Assembly (NCBI RefSeq): GCF_002563635.1
Contig: NZ_PDIZ01000001.1
Span: 3,224,001 to 3,288,000, forward strand
Direction: 5' to 3'
Length of the DNA: 64,000 bases
Source: Bacillus sp. es.036
GTDB taxonomy: Bacteria; Bacillota; Bacilli; Bacillales; Guptibacillaceae
Positions 34,794 through 43,275 of the stretch are shown here, piece after piece. The notes under the pieces were generated by a model, which was not told the origin of the DNA, made no database searches, and saw nothing but the letters and a program-made list of their open reading frames with translations. Made by a program: the position numbers and the translations under genes. Position 1 is the first letter of the stretch, and every line of letters begins with the position of its first letter.

Positions 34794-35902
34794 TAATATA
34801 GTTCCTCCAAATCTTCAATTAGTTTCACATTATACTCTTCGACGTTATTTAATGAACCATCGTAGTAAGGATCCGGATAATACCAGGTTTTTGCCGCGAA
34901 GTAACTTTCTAGTTCATCTGATTTGAACAAATAACCGTGACGAGCAAAGATTTCATTTCTGGCTAAACGGAGTTCGTCTTTATTGAAGGAAGTGAGTTCA
35001 CTTTCAGATAGTTTGATAACGTCACTGTGTGGTAAGAGATAGGAACTGGAGCTCTCGATGTAGTCAAACACCGGATCCGCTGTGTATTCTGACATCATTT
35101 TTTCATCAATAAATAACGTCATTTCTCCCCAGTTGGTCGCTTGTAAAACAGGAATAGAATAGCCGCAGGAACCAGAGTATTGGGTAATAACGTCGGATGG
35201 GAGAGTCAGTGGATACTGAGCCACGCAATCATTGCCGACGCTGATGTTCCAGTCTACTTGCATTTGTTTTTCTAATTGTTGTGCAATGTGTAGTACTTCT
35301 ATTGACCATTTTTTGATCGGAGCTAAGTTTTGCTGATCGTAAAGGGTAAATATGTGTTCCAGGTTAGCAGATGGAATTTCATCAGCTTGAATCAAGAGTT
35401 TTCCATCGTTCTTTGTGATATCCCATTCGCCTAAGGAAATGTCTCGTCCGTTTGCCTGAATGGAAAGGTTATTCAGTTCTTTAATGGCGCTGTCGATGTC
35501 TAGGGTTTTCCTGTTTGCATCGGTGTCGTTTTTCTCTGTCGTGCTTTTTAGAGTGGGGACTGGTTTCGCCTCAGATGTTTCTTGTGTGTTTTCTTTTGCT
35601 TCATTTTGGTCTACTTGACTTTTCTCGTCTACTGATGACACCTCGTCTGTTGTGAGAGCTGAATCATCACTCACATTTGATGGTTTTTGGGAAGTATACT
35701 TACCGCCAATATAAAATGCGCCGCCTACAAGTAAACCAATCAGAATGAATAAAGCGATGCCGATCATAGGTTTTGTGAACGGAGCTTTTCTTTTCACTCT
35801 CGATGGCGTGTCTTTCTCCATTAGGTGTACCCGCTGACCGCAAGCTGTACAGAATTCTTGATTTCGTTCTAATCTCTCACCGCAATTGGTACAATGCTCC
35901 AC
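34793..35902 (-). CDS. Zinc-ribbon, single-pass membrane protein with YARHG domain
   Basis: The 369-residue product starts with a zinc ribbon (CTNCGERLERNQEFCTACGQ), then a membrane segment (about 50-70) and an Asp/Glu/Lys-rich linker. It ends with a YARHG domain (LRLARNEIFARHGYLFKSDE, then WYYPDPYYDG). YARHG domains occur in extracellular parts of Firmicute surface proteins and are presumed to bind wall components. Translational coupling to the amidase suggests that both act on peptidoglycan. The exact function is unknown. Confidence 0.85.
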   Translation of the reverse strand: MEHCTNCGERLERNQEFCTACGQRVHLMEKDTPSRVKRKAPFTKPMIGIALFILIGLLVGGAFYIGGKYTSQKPSNVSDDSALTTDEVSSVDEKSQVDQNEAKENTQETSEAKPVPTLKSTTEKNDTDANRKTLDIDSAIKELNNLSIQANGRDISLGEWDITKNDGKLLIQADEIPSANLEHIFTLYDQQNLAPIKKWSIEVLHIAQQLEKQMQVDWNISVGNDCVAQYPLTLPSDVITQYSGSCGYSIPVLQATNWGEMTLFIDEKMMSEYTADPVFDYIESSSSYLLPHSDVIKLSESELTSFNKDELRLARNEIFARHGYLFKSDELESYFAAKTWYYPDPYYDGSLNNVEEYNVKLIEDLEELY

Positions 35903-36022
35903 CCTTTTCGCCCCCTTAGCAACTCAGATTTCCCTCAACCAGTATATGGGACATTTGGTAGGGATAGCACTTCAGAGTGAGGGGTGCTTTGACATGTCCA
36001 CGTGGGGTGGAATTTGTTATGG

Positions 36023-36076
36023 TTTTGTCTTTGAAGGGGGGTCAGGCTCGAGCCTGACCCCCCTTCAAAGACAAAA
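36023..36076. repeat. REP-like copy (family 2) extended to a 54-bp perfect palindrome
   Basis: The core GGGGTCAGGCTC/GAGCCTGACCCC (36038-36061) is extended on both sides by TTTTGTCTTTGAAGG and its exact complement. It lies between the CWB2 gene and the YARHG gene and could act as a terminator. Confidence 0.9.
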
Positions 36077-36115
36077 AATAAAAATGAAATACAAAAGATA
36101 AAATAAAAATAAAAA

Positions 36116-36141
36116 GACGGTCAGCAATTGCTGACCATCTA
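36116..36141 (-). terminator. Terminator after the first CWB2 gene
   Basis: On the minus strand GGTCAGCAATTGCTGACC is followed by GTCTTTTTATTTTTATTTT, directly beyond the stop at 36147. Confidence 0.8.
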
Positions 36142-36146
36142 GTTCC

Positions 36147-37547
36147 TTACTCAAACATCTCCCAAATCTCATCCTCTACGTCCTCACTGACCGCATTCGG
36201 TCCACCGAAAATGGTGAAGAAGAATGTTTCTTTGTCGATAAAGAGATCTTTTACTTCCTCTGGTAGCTCATTTTTCTTCGTTAAGAGAATGGGCTCGTAG
36301 AAGTTTGCGGCTAGAACTGAGCCGGAAAGAGCATCGGCGTAGTTTTCACCGGTTGCTAGATTCACGAATTCCCCTGGTAGATCAAGCTGTCTTGCGACTT
36401 GAACAGACGTGTCGTAGCGGTTGTCTCCTGCAATCCGTTTTGGATGTGGTAATTTGTTGAAGACGGTGTTGCTTACAACGGCTGTACCACCAATAACATA
36501 CGTGTCATTGTAGTTTTTCAACGCTTTTGCGGTTACGGCTGGTAGCTCTTTTGTTTTCGTTAAAAGAATTGGACTTCCCTGTGAAGCAGCGACCGATGCG
36601 ACAGATAGTGCATCGGGGAAGTTTCCTCCGTACGTGACGAATGCGGTGTCACTAAAGTACGGATGGATTTCCTTTGCAATCTTGGCAGCTGTGTCGTAGC
36701 GGTCTTTTCCTTCAATGCGGTCATAATCGATGCCCATTTTTGTGAGGGATTTTTCGATGTTTTTAGAGATCGCTGTTGCCCCACCAAGAATCGTCACGTG
36801 CTCGGTGCCAAAATAGGCGAGCGCTTCTTTTACAGAAGCCGGTAACTCTTTTGTTGGGGAAAGAAGGATTGGTGCACCCAATTGAAGTGCAAGTGGTGCT
36901 CCAGCAAGAGCGTCAGGAAAGTTTTGTCCTGTTGCAAGTACAACTTCAGGCGTATACCCTTCTTCAAATCCCGTTTTCGCTATTTCGACCGCAGTTTCGT
37001 AGCGGTCTTCCCCTGCGATTCTCATGACGACTGGGTCATTTGAATACGTGAAGGCTGAAAAATAGTAATCTACGTTATTGTTTTTATTCTCCGTATCCGT
37101 CACTCGAAAATAGTAGGTCCCTGGCTCAAGCTCTTCGATTGCGCCGTAGTAACCGTATTCGCCATCTTCAAAGTCCGGTGTTAGTTTGTTTTGGTTTTCA
37201 TCATAAAGGTCGACCCAAAGTTCCATCGTCGGCTCTTCTTCGTCTGTCCCCGCTCCGAAAGACAGAGAAACTGGTTCGTCTGCTTCAACTTCAAGTTTAT
37301 AGAAATCCTCGTCTTGATCAGTTAGTTTCCCCGTCGCCACGTCATCGCTTATAAGGACGTTTGCTTCTTTGAAACTATTATTTGGTTCTACTTCAGAAAC
37401 GTATTCCCACTCATTATAATCATCGTTCATGGAAATTTTCTGTGCCTTCTTCATAAGCGCATCATGGGTGGAAGCAGAGGCAACAGGTCCCCCCATTAGG
37501 CTTCCTGCAAGGATGGCAGTCGATAATAGTCCAAGTGCTTTTTTCAT
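36147..37547 (-). CDS. Cell-wall-binding-repeat-2 (CWB2) surface protein
   Basis: From ATG at 37547 the product has 466 residues. A signal peptide comes first (MKKALGLLSTAILAGSLMGG, then PVASAS), then a PPC-like beta domain (EVEPNNSFKEANVL, GTYYFRVTD). Three CWB2 repeats follow (RIAGEDRYETAVEIAK, RIEGKDRYDTAAKIAK, RIAGDNRYDTSVQVAR), each with FPDAL or YADAL and an ILGG/IGG motif. CWB2 triplets tether proteins to anionic wall polymers. There is no separate enzymatic domain. The frame continues to 37574, but GGGGAAA before 37547 favours this start. The neighbour upstream is a paralogue. Confidence 0.92.
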   Translation of the reverse strand: MKKALGLLSTAILAGSLMGGPVASASTHDALMKKAQKISMNDDYNEWEYVSEVEPNNSFKEANVLISDDVATGKLTDQDEDFYKLEVEADEPVSLSFGAGTDEEEPTMELWVDLYDENQNKLTPDFEDGEYGYYGAIEELEPGTYYFRVTDTENKNNNVDYYFSAFTYSNDPVVMRIAGEDRYETAVEIAKTGFEEGYTPEVVLATGQNFPDALAGAPLALQLGAPILLSPTKELPASVKEALAYFGTEHVTILGGATAISKNIEKSLTKMGIDYDRIEGKDRYDTAAKIAKEIHPYFSDTAFVTYGGNFPDALSVASVAASQGSPILLTKTKELPAVTAKALKNYNDTYVIGGTAVVSNTVFNKLPHPKRIAGDNRYDTSVQVARQLDLPGEFVNLATGENYADALSGSVLAANFYEPILLTKKNELPEEVKDLFIDKETFFFTIFGGPNAVSEDVEDEIWEMFE

Positions 37548-37639
37548 TCGTATCGTTTCCCCTATCAATCTCATTTTTTAAGCAAAACGAGCATGTCCCC
37601 TGCTCCTTCATCACCCTTCCATTTCTTTACACTAAGAGG

Positions 37640-37645
37640 ATTATA
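37640..37645 (-). promoter_or_regulatory. -10 element of the first CWB2 gene promoter
   Basis: A perfect TATAAT on the minus strand with no recognisable -35 (TAGCCG at 17 nt). The TGTCGAA site at 37680-37686 lies just upstream of the missing -35, as expected for an activator site. Confidence 0.5.
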
Positions 37646-37669
37646 TAGGAGAAACGGGGGTTCGGCTAT

Positions 37670-37687
37670 AGGCTATTTTTGTCGAAT
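37670..37687. promoter_or_regulatory. 18-bp motif with Spo0A-box-like core, upstream of CWB2 gene
   Basis: AGGCTATTTTTGTCGAAT, identical to 2195-2212 upstream of pgsB. Its TGTCGAA core is at 37680-37686. Confidence 0.55.
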
Positions 37688-37705
37688 GGTAGACTTAATG
37701 AAAAA

Positions 37706-37733
37706 AGACTTGGACGTTTGTCCAAGTCTTCTA
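37706..37733 (-). terminator. Terminator after the second CWB2 gene
   Basis: AAGACTTGGAC and GTCCAAGTCTT form an 11-bp stem directly beyond the stop at 37739. It separates the two CWB2 genes into independent units. Confidence 0.75.
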
Positions 37734-37738
37734 ATCTT

Positions 37739-39097
37739 TTAATCAAATAAGATGCTAAGGTCGTCTTCAACGCCTTGTCCAATTGCATTCTTTCCACCTA
37801 AAATGGTGTAAGCTTTCGTTTCATTTTCAAGAAAAAGTTGCGCAGCTGGCGTTGTGAGACTGTCCTTTTTTGTAAGAACGATTGGTTGAGATGTATCGGC
37901 CGCATAGACGGAGCCTGCTAGCGCGTCCGCAAAATTCATGCCTGTTGCTAGCGTTGCGAATTTCACCGGTACATCAAGCTGCTTGATGACCTCAACGGAT
38001 GTTTCATATCGGTTGGCACCTGCGATTCGCGTTCCTTCTGGGAGCTCTTCCAGAACGTTATCGTTGATAACTGCTGGCCCGCCGATCGTGTAGGTGCTGT
38101 CGTAGTTAGATAAGACTTTTTCTGTTTCAGCAGGAAGCTCATTTGTTTTCGTTAAAAGGATCGGGCTCCCGTCCTGTGCGGCGATGGAAGCAACCGATAG
38201 CGCATCAGGGAAGTCGCCCCCGTACGTAACGAACGCTGTGTCGCTCTCATCACCTAGGACACTCGCGATTCGGGCCGCTGTGTCATAGCGGTTCTCACCT
38301 GAAATGCGACTGAAGGCAATGTTCATGTCTTTTAGTTCGTTTTCAACATTTTCCGTAATCGCTGATTCTCCGCCAAGAATCGTCACGTGATTTACACCGA
38401 AGTAGTCAAGTGCTTCTTTTACCTCACTTGGAATCGAGTTTGATTTTGTTAGAAGAATCGGGGCATCCATCTGATACGCTAGAGGCGCTCCAGCAAGGGC
38501 ATCAGGAAAATCGCCCCCTGTGGCAAGAACGACTTCAGATGCATTTCCTTCATTAAAATCAGCTTTCGCAATTTCAACCGCTGTTTCATAGCGATTGGCG
38601 CCTTCGATCCGCGTGATTTCTTGCTCGCCTGTCGCGATTGAAGCGGTGAAGTGGTACTCTGCACCGTTGTTTTTGTTGGCAGTATCTGAAACGGCAAAGT
38701 AATACGTGCCAGGTTCGAGAGCTTCAAAACCAGCATAGAAGCCTTCTTGCGTATCCTTGTAGTCAGGTGTGATTTCCTCTTGTGAACTGTTAAAGGTTTT
38801 CACCTTAAGATCGAGTGAGCTCATTTCTTCATATGTACCAGCGAAAACTTCCACTGGGAGTGCTTCGTCTCCGTCAATCACGACTTTATAATAGTCCTGA
38901 TCACTGTCTGTTAGTTTCCCGATTGCATAGTCATTTAATGGCAGATTATTTGCCCAATCAAACGCATTGTTTGGCTCTACTTCCTCCATAAAGTGAAAGG
39001 CTTTCTGAGCATTGGTATCCTGTGTAGCTGAGGCTGCAGGAGCACCAAGCATACTTCCCGCAAGCATGACCGTCAGCAGGCCAACTGATTTTTTCAT
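37739..39097 (-). CDS. CWB2 surface protein, paralogue
   Basis: The 452-residue product has a signal peptide (MKKSVGLLTVMLAGSMLGAP, then AASA), a PPC-like domain (EVEPNNAFDWANNL, GTYYFAVSDTANKNNGAEYHF) and three CWB2 repeats (RIEGANRYETAVEIAK, RISGENRYDTAARIAS, RIAGANRYETSVEVIK). It shares the complete domain order with the neighbour at 36147, so the pair arose by tandem duplication followed by divergence. It should be exported and bound to secondary wall polymers. No TGTCGAA site is seen upstream, unlike its paralogue. Confidence 0.92.
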   Translation of the reverse strand: MKKSVGLLTVMLAGSMLGAPAASATQDTNAQKAFHFMEEVEPNNAFDWANNLPLNDYAIGKLTDSDQDYYKVVIDGDEALPVEVFAGTYEEMSSLDLKVKTFNSSQEEITPDYKDTQEGFYAGFEALEPGTYYFAVSDTANKNNGAEYHFTASIATGEQEITRIEGANRYETAVEIAKADFNEGNASEVVLATGGDFPDALAGAPLAYQMDAPILLTKSNSIPSEVKEALDYFGVNHVTILGGESAITENVENELKDMNIAFSRISGENRYDTAARIASVLGDESDTAFVTYGGDFPDALSVASIAAQDGSPILLTKTNELPAETEKVLSNYDSTYTIGGPAVINDNVLEELPEGTRIAGANRYETSVEVIKQLDVPVKFATLATGMNFADALAGSVYAADTSQPIVLTKKDSLTTPAAQLFLENETKAYTILGGKNAIGQGVEDDLSILFD

Positions 39098-39325
39098 TCC
39101 GATCTCCCCTATCTATTGATTTTTTGAATCAATCCCCCGGACAAAATATTCCATTTTATTACTCAGTGTGAAGTATATAGGAGATAGATAGCTATGGCTA
39201 GGGGAGTTTTATTTTGTTTGTGTAAAAGTACAAGGAAATTTTTAGATTGTTATTACAATTAAAAGGGATGCATGTTGAGCATGACGAAAGGAGTATCCAG
39301 TCACTTCCAAAAAAGGAGCGGTACA

Positions 39326-40225
39326 ATGAAGCTTGTGCTAAGTCGAAAAGGTTTTGATGCAGGTAGCGGTGGAAGATTATCGCCGTATGATGAGGCGACG
39401 GGGAAGTACGTTTGGTTACCTATTCCTGAGCGGAAGCAAGTCTTTCAGGCGAGGATTCGGTATGATGAAATACCGGTGGAGCGAGGGTATTTAGGAGCTG
39501 GGATCGGGACGAATGCGAGTGATGTTTATCAGGATATCTATCGAACTTCAAAAATCAAGGTAGGCAATGGAATGCGAGAAATCGACGATCCGGATATCTA
39601 TGCGCATTTTGACCCGATGCTTGGAAGGCCACCATGGGTCTCAGAGACGAGTAGGCTACAGATCGGGAAAGGATTCGGTCAGGCAAATGCAGCACCTCAT
39701 TTGCGAAAAATGGACGTTGCAGATGGGGATTTGTTTCTTTTCTTCGGAGGTTTTAAGGCGGTTGGGAAAGCACGGAAAGGACATTTTTTGTATGGATGGA
39801 TGAAGGTGAAAAAGCGGATTGAAACGTATGCAGAAGCGCAGTCGGCTTCGGATCAGTATGGGCTCGGGCGTCACCCACATGTGACGAAAGATGCGTTTTC
39901 GAAATTAAATTATGTGTACGTGCCGGATGAATGGCTGTTTGAAGATCTTGGGATACCAGGGTGTGGTTACTTTAAGACGCTGAATGAGGGATTATGTTTG
40001 TCTGAGCGACTTGATGGGAAGCATGGAACGTGGCGATTACCATCGTTTTTGTACCAGAATATTAGTCAGGTTCACCATCGTACGTGGCACCAGGATGCTG
40101 ACGGGTGCACCGTCTCGACCGGGATTGGGCAGGAGTTTGTTTGTGCGAATCCAGGTGCTGATGGGGAGGCGTGGATCAGGGAGCTGTTTGTACGGAATCA
40201 GGCGAATGTTTTTCGTGCAAGTTAG
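39326..40225 (+). CDS. Nmad3-like protein (nucleotide modification associated domain 3)
   Basis: From ATG at 39326 the product has 299 residues. It opens MKLVLSRKGFDAGSGGRLSP and has blocks FGQANAAPHLRKMDVADGDL, FLFFGGFKAVGK and GRHPHVTKDAFSKLNYVYVP. These fit my memory of the Nmad3 family, described by comparative genomics as associated with modified DNA bases. An AAAGGAGC site precedes the start, which excludes the longer frame from 39272. The biochemical function is unproven in the literature I know. No other DNA-modification, restriction or phage gene is nearby. Confidence 0.65.
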   Translation: MKLVLSRKGFDAGSGGRLSPYDEATGKYVWLPIPERKQVFQARIRYDEIPVERGYLGAGIGTNASDVYQDIYRTSKIKVGNGMREIDDPDIYAHFDPMLGRPPWVSETSRLQIGKGFGQANAAPHLRKMDVADGDLFLFFGGFKAVGKARKGHFLYGWMKVKKRIETYAEAQSASDQYGLGRHPHVTKDAFSKLNYVYVPDEWLFEDLGIPGCGYFKTLNEGLCLSERLDGKHGTWRLPSFLYQNISQVHHRTWHQDADGCTVSTGIGQEFVCANPGADGEAWIRELFVRNQANVFRAS

Positions 40226-40348
40226 AATCTGGATAAAACTAGACTTTCGATGGGAATTGATATAAATGAAGAAAGGTACTCTGTTCCATATCTTCCCTTG
40301 ATTTCCTGTATTATAATGAGGGTTAATTTATTTGAGAGGAGTTTGCTA

Positions 40349-40966
40349 ATGAAATTTGTACATGTACTTGGTTCTCTTGTCCTTGCTTCATGCTTTTATT
40401 TATTCTTCTTTGAGGAAAAGGCTTCGGCAATGATGGACAAGGGCTCTACAGGATCAGAGGTTGAGCACATGCAAAGGGTTTTAGAGAAACTCGAATACTT
40501 CCATACGACACCAACTGGCTATTATGGTTCGGTTACGAAAGAAGCGGTTCGCGATTTTCAGGCGGATTTCGGTCTGAGCGCGGATGGCGTAGCGGGGACG
40601 AATACGCTGAACATGCTGAGTAATCTTGAAATGATCGCACACGTTGTGCACGGCGAGTCTCGTGGTGAGATTTATGAAGGAAAGGTTGCTGTCGCGTCTG
40701 TTATTCTGAATCGTGTTCAATCTTCCGCTTTTCCAGGGAGTACATACGGGGTGATTTATCAGCAAAATGCCTTTACGGCGCTGAATGATGGGCAGTATTG
40801 GCTTACGCCTGATGCTTCTTCTTACCGAGCAGCGAAGGATGCGTACTTTGGATGGGATCCATCTGAAGGGGCGACATATTACTATAATCCGAGCGGTGTT
40901 TCGGATGAGTGGATTTTTTCGCGTGACGTGATTAAGACGATTGGGCAGCATGTGTATGCGAGGTAG
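40349..40966 (+). CDS. SleB/CwlJ-type cell wall hydrolase with peptidoglycan-binding domain
   Basis: From ATG at 40349 the product has 205 residues. It has a signal peptide (about 1-27), a peptidoglycan-binding domain (GSTGSEVEHMQRVLEKLEYF ... AVRDFQADFGLSADGVAGTNT) and a SleB hydrolase domain (ARVVHGESRG-like AHVVHGESRGEIYEGKVAVA, NRVQSSAFPGS). SleB is the spore cortex lytic transglycosylase; vegetative relatives also exist, so the role is not certain. GAGAGGAG precedes the start. A strong terminator follows at 40980. Confidence 0.92.
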   Translation: MKFVHVLGSLVLASCFYLFFFEEKASAMMDKGSTGSEVEHMQRVLEKLEYFHTTPTGYYGSVTKEAVRDFQADFGLSADGVAGTNTLNMLSNLEMIAHVVHGESRGEIYEGKVAVASVILNRVQSSAFPGSTYGVIYQQNAFTALNDGQYWLTPDASSYRAAKDAYFGWDPSEGATYYYNPSGVSDEWIFSRDVIKTIGQHVYAR

Positions 40967-40979
40967 AGAATAATAGTGT

Positions 40980-41020
40980 TAATGCCGTAAAGTCCGCCTG
41001 AGGCGGACTTTACGGCATTA
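40980..41020 (+). terminator. Terminator with perfect 20-bp stem after the sleB-type gene
   Basis: TAATGCCGTAAAGTCCGCCT, one base, and its exact complement. A family-2 palindrome follows 12 bp later. Related hairpins with the same inner GTCCGCC/GGCGGAC or GTCCGT/ACGGAC arms occur at 41376 and 59058. Confidence 0.9.
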
Positions 41021-41032
41021 TTGTTTGTGAAG

Positions 41033-41056
41033 GGGGTCAGGCTCGCGCCTGACCCC
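41033..41056. repeat. REP-like palindrome (family 2)
   Basis: GGGGTCAGGCTC then GCGCCTGACCCC, directly after a terminator hairpin. Confidence 0.9.
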
Positions 41057-41182
41057 CTTCACACCTCTTTTCATTTCTTCCCACATTCTTTGTTAATTTC
41101 TTCACAATTTCTTAACACACAAAAACGCTCAAACACGTTATGCTAGAGGCAAATGGGATAGTCAAGGAAGGAGGTTGTGTTC

Positions 41183-41350
41183 ATGGGAGTCCAACTCCGT
41201 AAAGGCATGATTGATCGTCGAACCTACCTAATTCGTAAGCTACTAAATTCACCTGATAACCGGAAAGATCTTAGTAAGTTACACGAACTTACTTTAACTG
41301 AGCTTGAGAAGATGTATGCGGATAATAATCGTAATAAACAAGTGTTGTAG
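41183..41350 (+). CDS. FbpA-like Fur-regulated basic protein, 55 residues
   Basis: The frame reads MGVQLRKGMIDRRTYLIRKL, then LNSPDNRKDLSKLHELTLTE and LEKMYADNNRNKQVL. The L-x-ELTLTELE block and the basic helical head match the small FbpA family of Bacillus. In B. subtilis, Fbp proteins act with the FsrA small RNA in the iron-sparing response. A strong GGAGG site lies in front, and a perfect-stem terminator follows (41376). I see no clear Fur box in the 120 bp upstream, so iron control is only inferred. Confidence 0.75.
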   Translation: MGVQLRKGMIDRRTYLIRKLLNSPDNRKDLSKLHELTLTELEKMYADNNRNKQVL

Positions 41351-41375
41351 TGGTAAATGATGTTCAATAGATAAT

Positions 41376-41418
41376 AAAACCGCGTATTGTCCGCCCGAGG
41401 CGGACAATACGCGGTTTT
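41376..41418 (+). terminator. Terminator after the fbpA-like gene
   Basis: AAAACCGCGTATTGTCCGCC, three bases, and its exact complement, then T-rich DNA and a family-2 palindrome at 41430. Confidence 0.9.
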
Positions 41419-41429
41419 TGTTTGTTGAG

Positions 41430-41453
41430 GGGGTCAGGCTCGAGCCTGACCCC
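41430..41453. repeat. REP-like palindrome (family 2)
   Basis: GGGGTCAGGCTC and its exact complement. It abuts the cblS stop (41459) and could end the cobalamin operon. Confidence 0.9.
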
Positions 41454-41458
41454 CTTCT

Positions 41459-42181
41459 TTATATTGACCTTTTTATCTCCACTCTATTAAAATACTGCCC
41501 CGCTCGCTTCAACAGTCGACCTTCCATCATTCCATCATAAGCGACTATAAAACTAGTAGACGGCCCTGAAGATTTATAGAGATCAAGATCAGTCTGAACC
41601 ATACTCTCCTGAACTTGCACGCCATCCAGAAGCTCATTCAACTCATAGAGAATCCCTTTGGATCCCACTGGAAGCACTGCCTGAAGGCCTTCCTGCTCAC
41701 TTACCCAGCGAAAGAGTTCTAGTGGAGCGATGGCTGTCTCTTCGTTCACAACTTCTTCGCCAACGAGGGGGTTACCAATCACCGCGAAGCTCGTCGCCTT
41801 TTCTAAACGAACTTCCGCTATCTCACGCTTCTGCTTCCCCACGACGACAACTCCGAGCGCCGATTGAAGCAGCGGCATGTTCGTTTCCGAGCTTCCTGTA
41901 ATCGTGATCTCGTGGTCGAAATCAAGCTCTCGAATTCCACGTTCTACTCCGCTCACAAGTGCTTCCCACTCCGAGTCTCCACAAAAATTATGCATCACCA
42001 CGGAAATGGGAACGCCGCCAAGGGCGATGTTTTCCATCACCGCGACGCGAAAAGCGTAGTAGGCGACAACATCGTATGGAACCGCTACATGATCTTGTTC
42101 TTTCATACCAATTGCGCCGCTGTTATCGCTTGTGATGATAAGCGTCTCGTCACCTAATCCAATGACTGTCCCATCTCTCAT
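41459..42181 (-). CDS. cblS: Alpha-ribazole kinase CblS
   Basis: The 240-residue product has an AIR-synthase/ThiL-like fold, with the glycine and Asp-rich head VIGLGDETLIITSDNSGAIG and GGVPISVVMHNFCGD. In Geobacillus and Listeria, CblS phosphorylates alpha-ribazole, giving the lower-ligand nucleotide used by CobS. The start overlaps cblT by 4 bp. It is the last gene of the cobalamin operon. The combination with CblT and the overlap make the call firm, although AIR-synthase-related proteins can have other substrates. Confidence 0.85.
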   Translation of the reverse strand: MRDGTVIGLGDETLIITSDNSGAIGMKEQDHVAVPYDVVAYYAFRVAVMENIALGGVPISVVMHNFCGDSEWEALVSGVERGIRELDFDHEITITGSSETNMPLLQSALGVVVVGKQKREIAEVRLEKATSFAVIGNPLVGEEVVNEETAIAPLELFRWVSEQEGLQAVLPVGSKGILYELNELLDGVQVQESMVQTDLDLYKSSGPSTSFIVAYDGMMEGRLLKRAGQYFNRVEIKRSI

Positions 42182-42663
42182 AAGCTTGCCAGTCCGCTTT
42201 TCTCAAAAACTGGTGCTAGGCGAGGGATGAGAATGAGCGCAAGTGCGAGATTTAACACAGACGCAATCAACAGACTTGGAACGATTGCAACGTAAAATCC
42301 TGTTCCAAGGATGAAGAGAAACGGAAGCGGCGCGACAAGTCCATTCCCGATCGCAAACGTAGCGGAAGCCCACTTCGTTTTTTTCGCTTCATACAGTTTT
42401 CCAAACAGCCAGACGAGCGCGGCCATTTCCGCTGCGATGAAGACGTGCATTGGACCGAGTGGAAAACCGACGATAAGCGCAGATAACAGATGCCCGAAGC
42501 TTGCGATCAGCGCCCCGCTTCTTTTTCCAAGAAGTACCGCCGCTATTAGGGCTGGAAAGGCATCGAGAGCGATACTTCCAACGGCTGAGGGCATTTTAAG
42601 AATCGCGCCAACGACGGAGAGCGCAATGAACATCGCAAGAAGACTTGCGCGTTTTCCAGACAT
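42178..42663 (-). CDS. cblT: Alpha-ribazole ECF-type transporter CblT
   Basis: The 161-residue product has about five membrane segments and the shape of an ECF transporter S component (IALDAFPALIAAVLLGKRSG, LSALIVGFPLGPMH). CblT imports alpha-ribazole in Geobacillus kaustophilus, and it is always paired with CblS. The gene overlaps cblS by 4 bp and sits 3 bp after the adenosyltransferase gene. Energy-coupling subunits are not in this window. Confidence 0.85.
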   Translation of the reverse strand: MSGKRASLLAMFIALSVVGAILKMPSAVGSIALDAFPALIAAVLLGKRSGALIASFGHLLSALIVGFPLGPMHVFIAAEMAALVWLFGKLYEAKKTKWASATFAIGNGLVAPLPFLFILGTGFYVAIVPSLLIASVLNLALALILIPRLAPVFEKSGLASL

Positions 42664-42666
42664 GAT

Positions 42667-43257
42667 TTACTCTCCTTTACGCTTCCCGCCGCGGAACACC
42701 TTTGCGCTTCTTGCGTACTCGATGTCTTTTACGTTTAAGCGGAAGTTGATGACGCGTGCGAGCGCGAAGAAGTAGTCAGATAGACGGTTTAAGTATTTCA
42801 TTGGCACGGTTGGTACGTTTTCTTCTTGCTTCATCAACGTCACAACATGTCGCTCGGCGCGACGTGTGATCGTCCTCGCGATATGGATCGTGGCGGATGG
42901 TTTGCTGCCGCCTGGGAGGATGAATTTTTCAAGAGCGGGTGCTTCTTCAATAAATTCATCAATACGCCCTTCCAGGTATGTGATCGATTCTTCTTTTAGC
43001 TTTAATTCACGCTTTGGCGAAACGTTCGCAAGGTCCCCACCGCAGTCAAAAAGCTCATGCTGAATTTTTTCAAGGTCATCAATTAGGTCGTTCAACGAAT
43101 CTTTCCCAAGTTCACTTAGCTCGACAATCGCCTGTCCGACGAAACCGTTCACTTCATCGACCGTTCCATAAGCGTCAACGCGCACGTCGTCTTTATCAAC
43201 TCTGCCACCGATAATGCTTGTTTTCCCTTCATCACCTGTTCGCGTATAAATTCTCAT
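42667..43257 (-). CDS. PduO-type cob(I)alamin adenosyltransferase
   Basis: The 196-residue product opens MRIYTRTGDEGKTSIIGGRV, the ATP-binding signature of PduO-type enzymes. RITRRAERHVV-type TITRRAERHVVTL and NRLSDYFFALAR (substrate site) follow. It moves the 5'-deoxyadenosyl group of ATP to cob(I)alamin or cobinamide, the first salvage step. It lies 18 bp after the cobU-like gene. Family and length are typical (compare YvqK). Confidence 0.95.
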   Translation of the reverse strand: MRIYTRTGDEGKTSIIGGRVDKDDVRVDAYGTVDEVNGFVGQAIVELSELGKDSLNDLIDDLEKIQHELFDCGGDLANVSPKRELKLKEESITYLEGRIDEFIEEAPALEKFILPGGSKPSATIHIARTITRRAERHVVTLMKQEENVPTVPMKYLNRLSDYFFALARVINFRLNVKDIEYARSAKVFRGGKRKGE

Positions 43258-43275
43258 CCCTTTATCCCCCTTTGA

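Noticed and set aside
41459..42181. Reading the AIR-synthase-like protein as a purine or thiamine enzyme (PurM, ThiL)
   Set aside because: It is coupled to a cblT-type transporter in a cobalamin operon, and the alpha-ribazole kinase CblS explains both fold and context.
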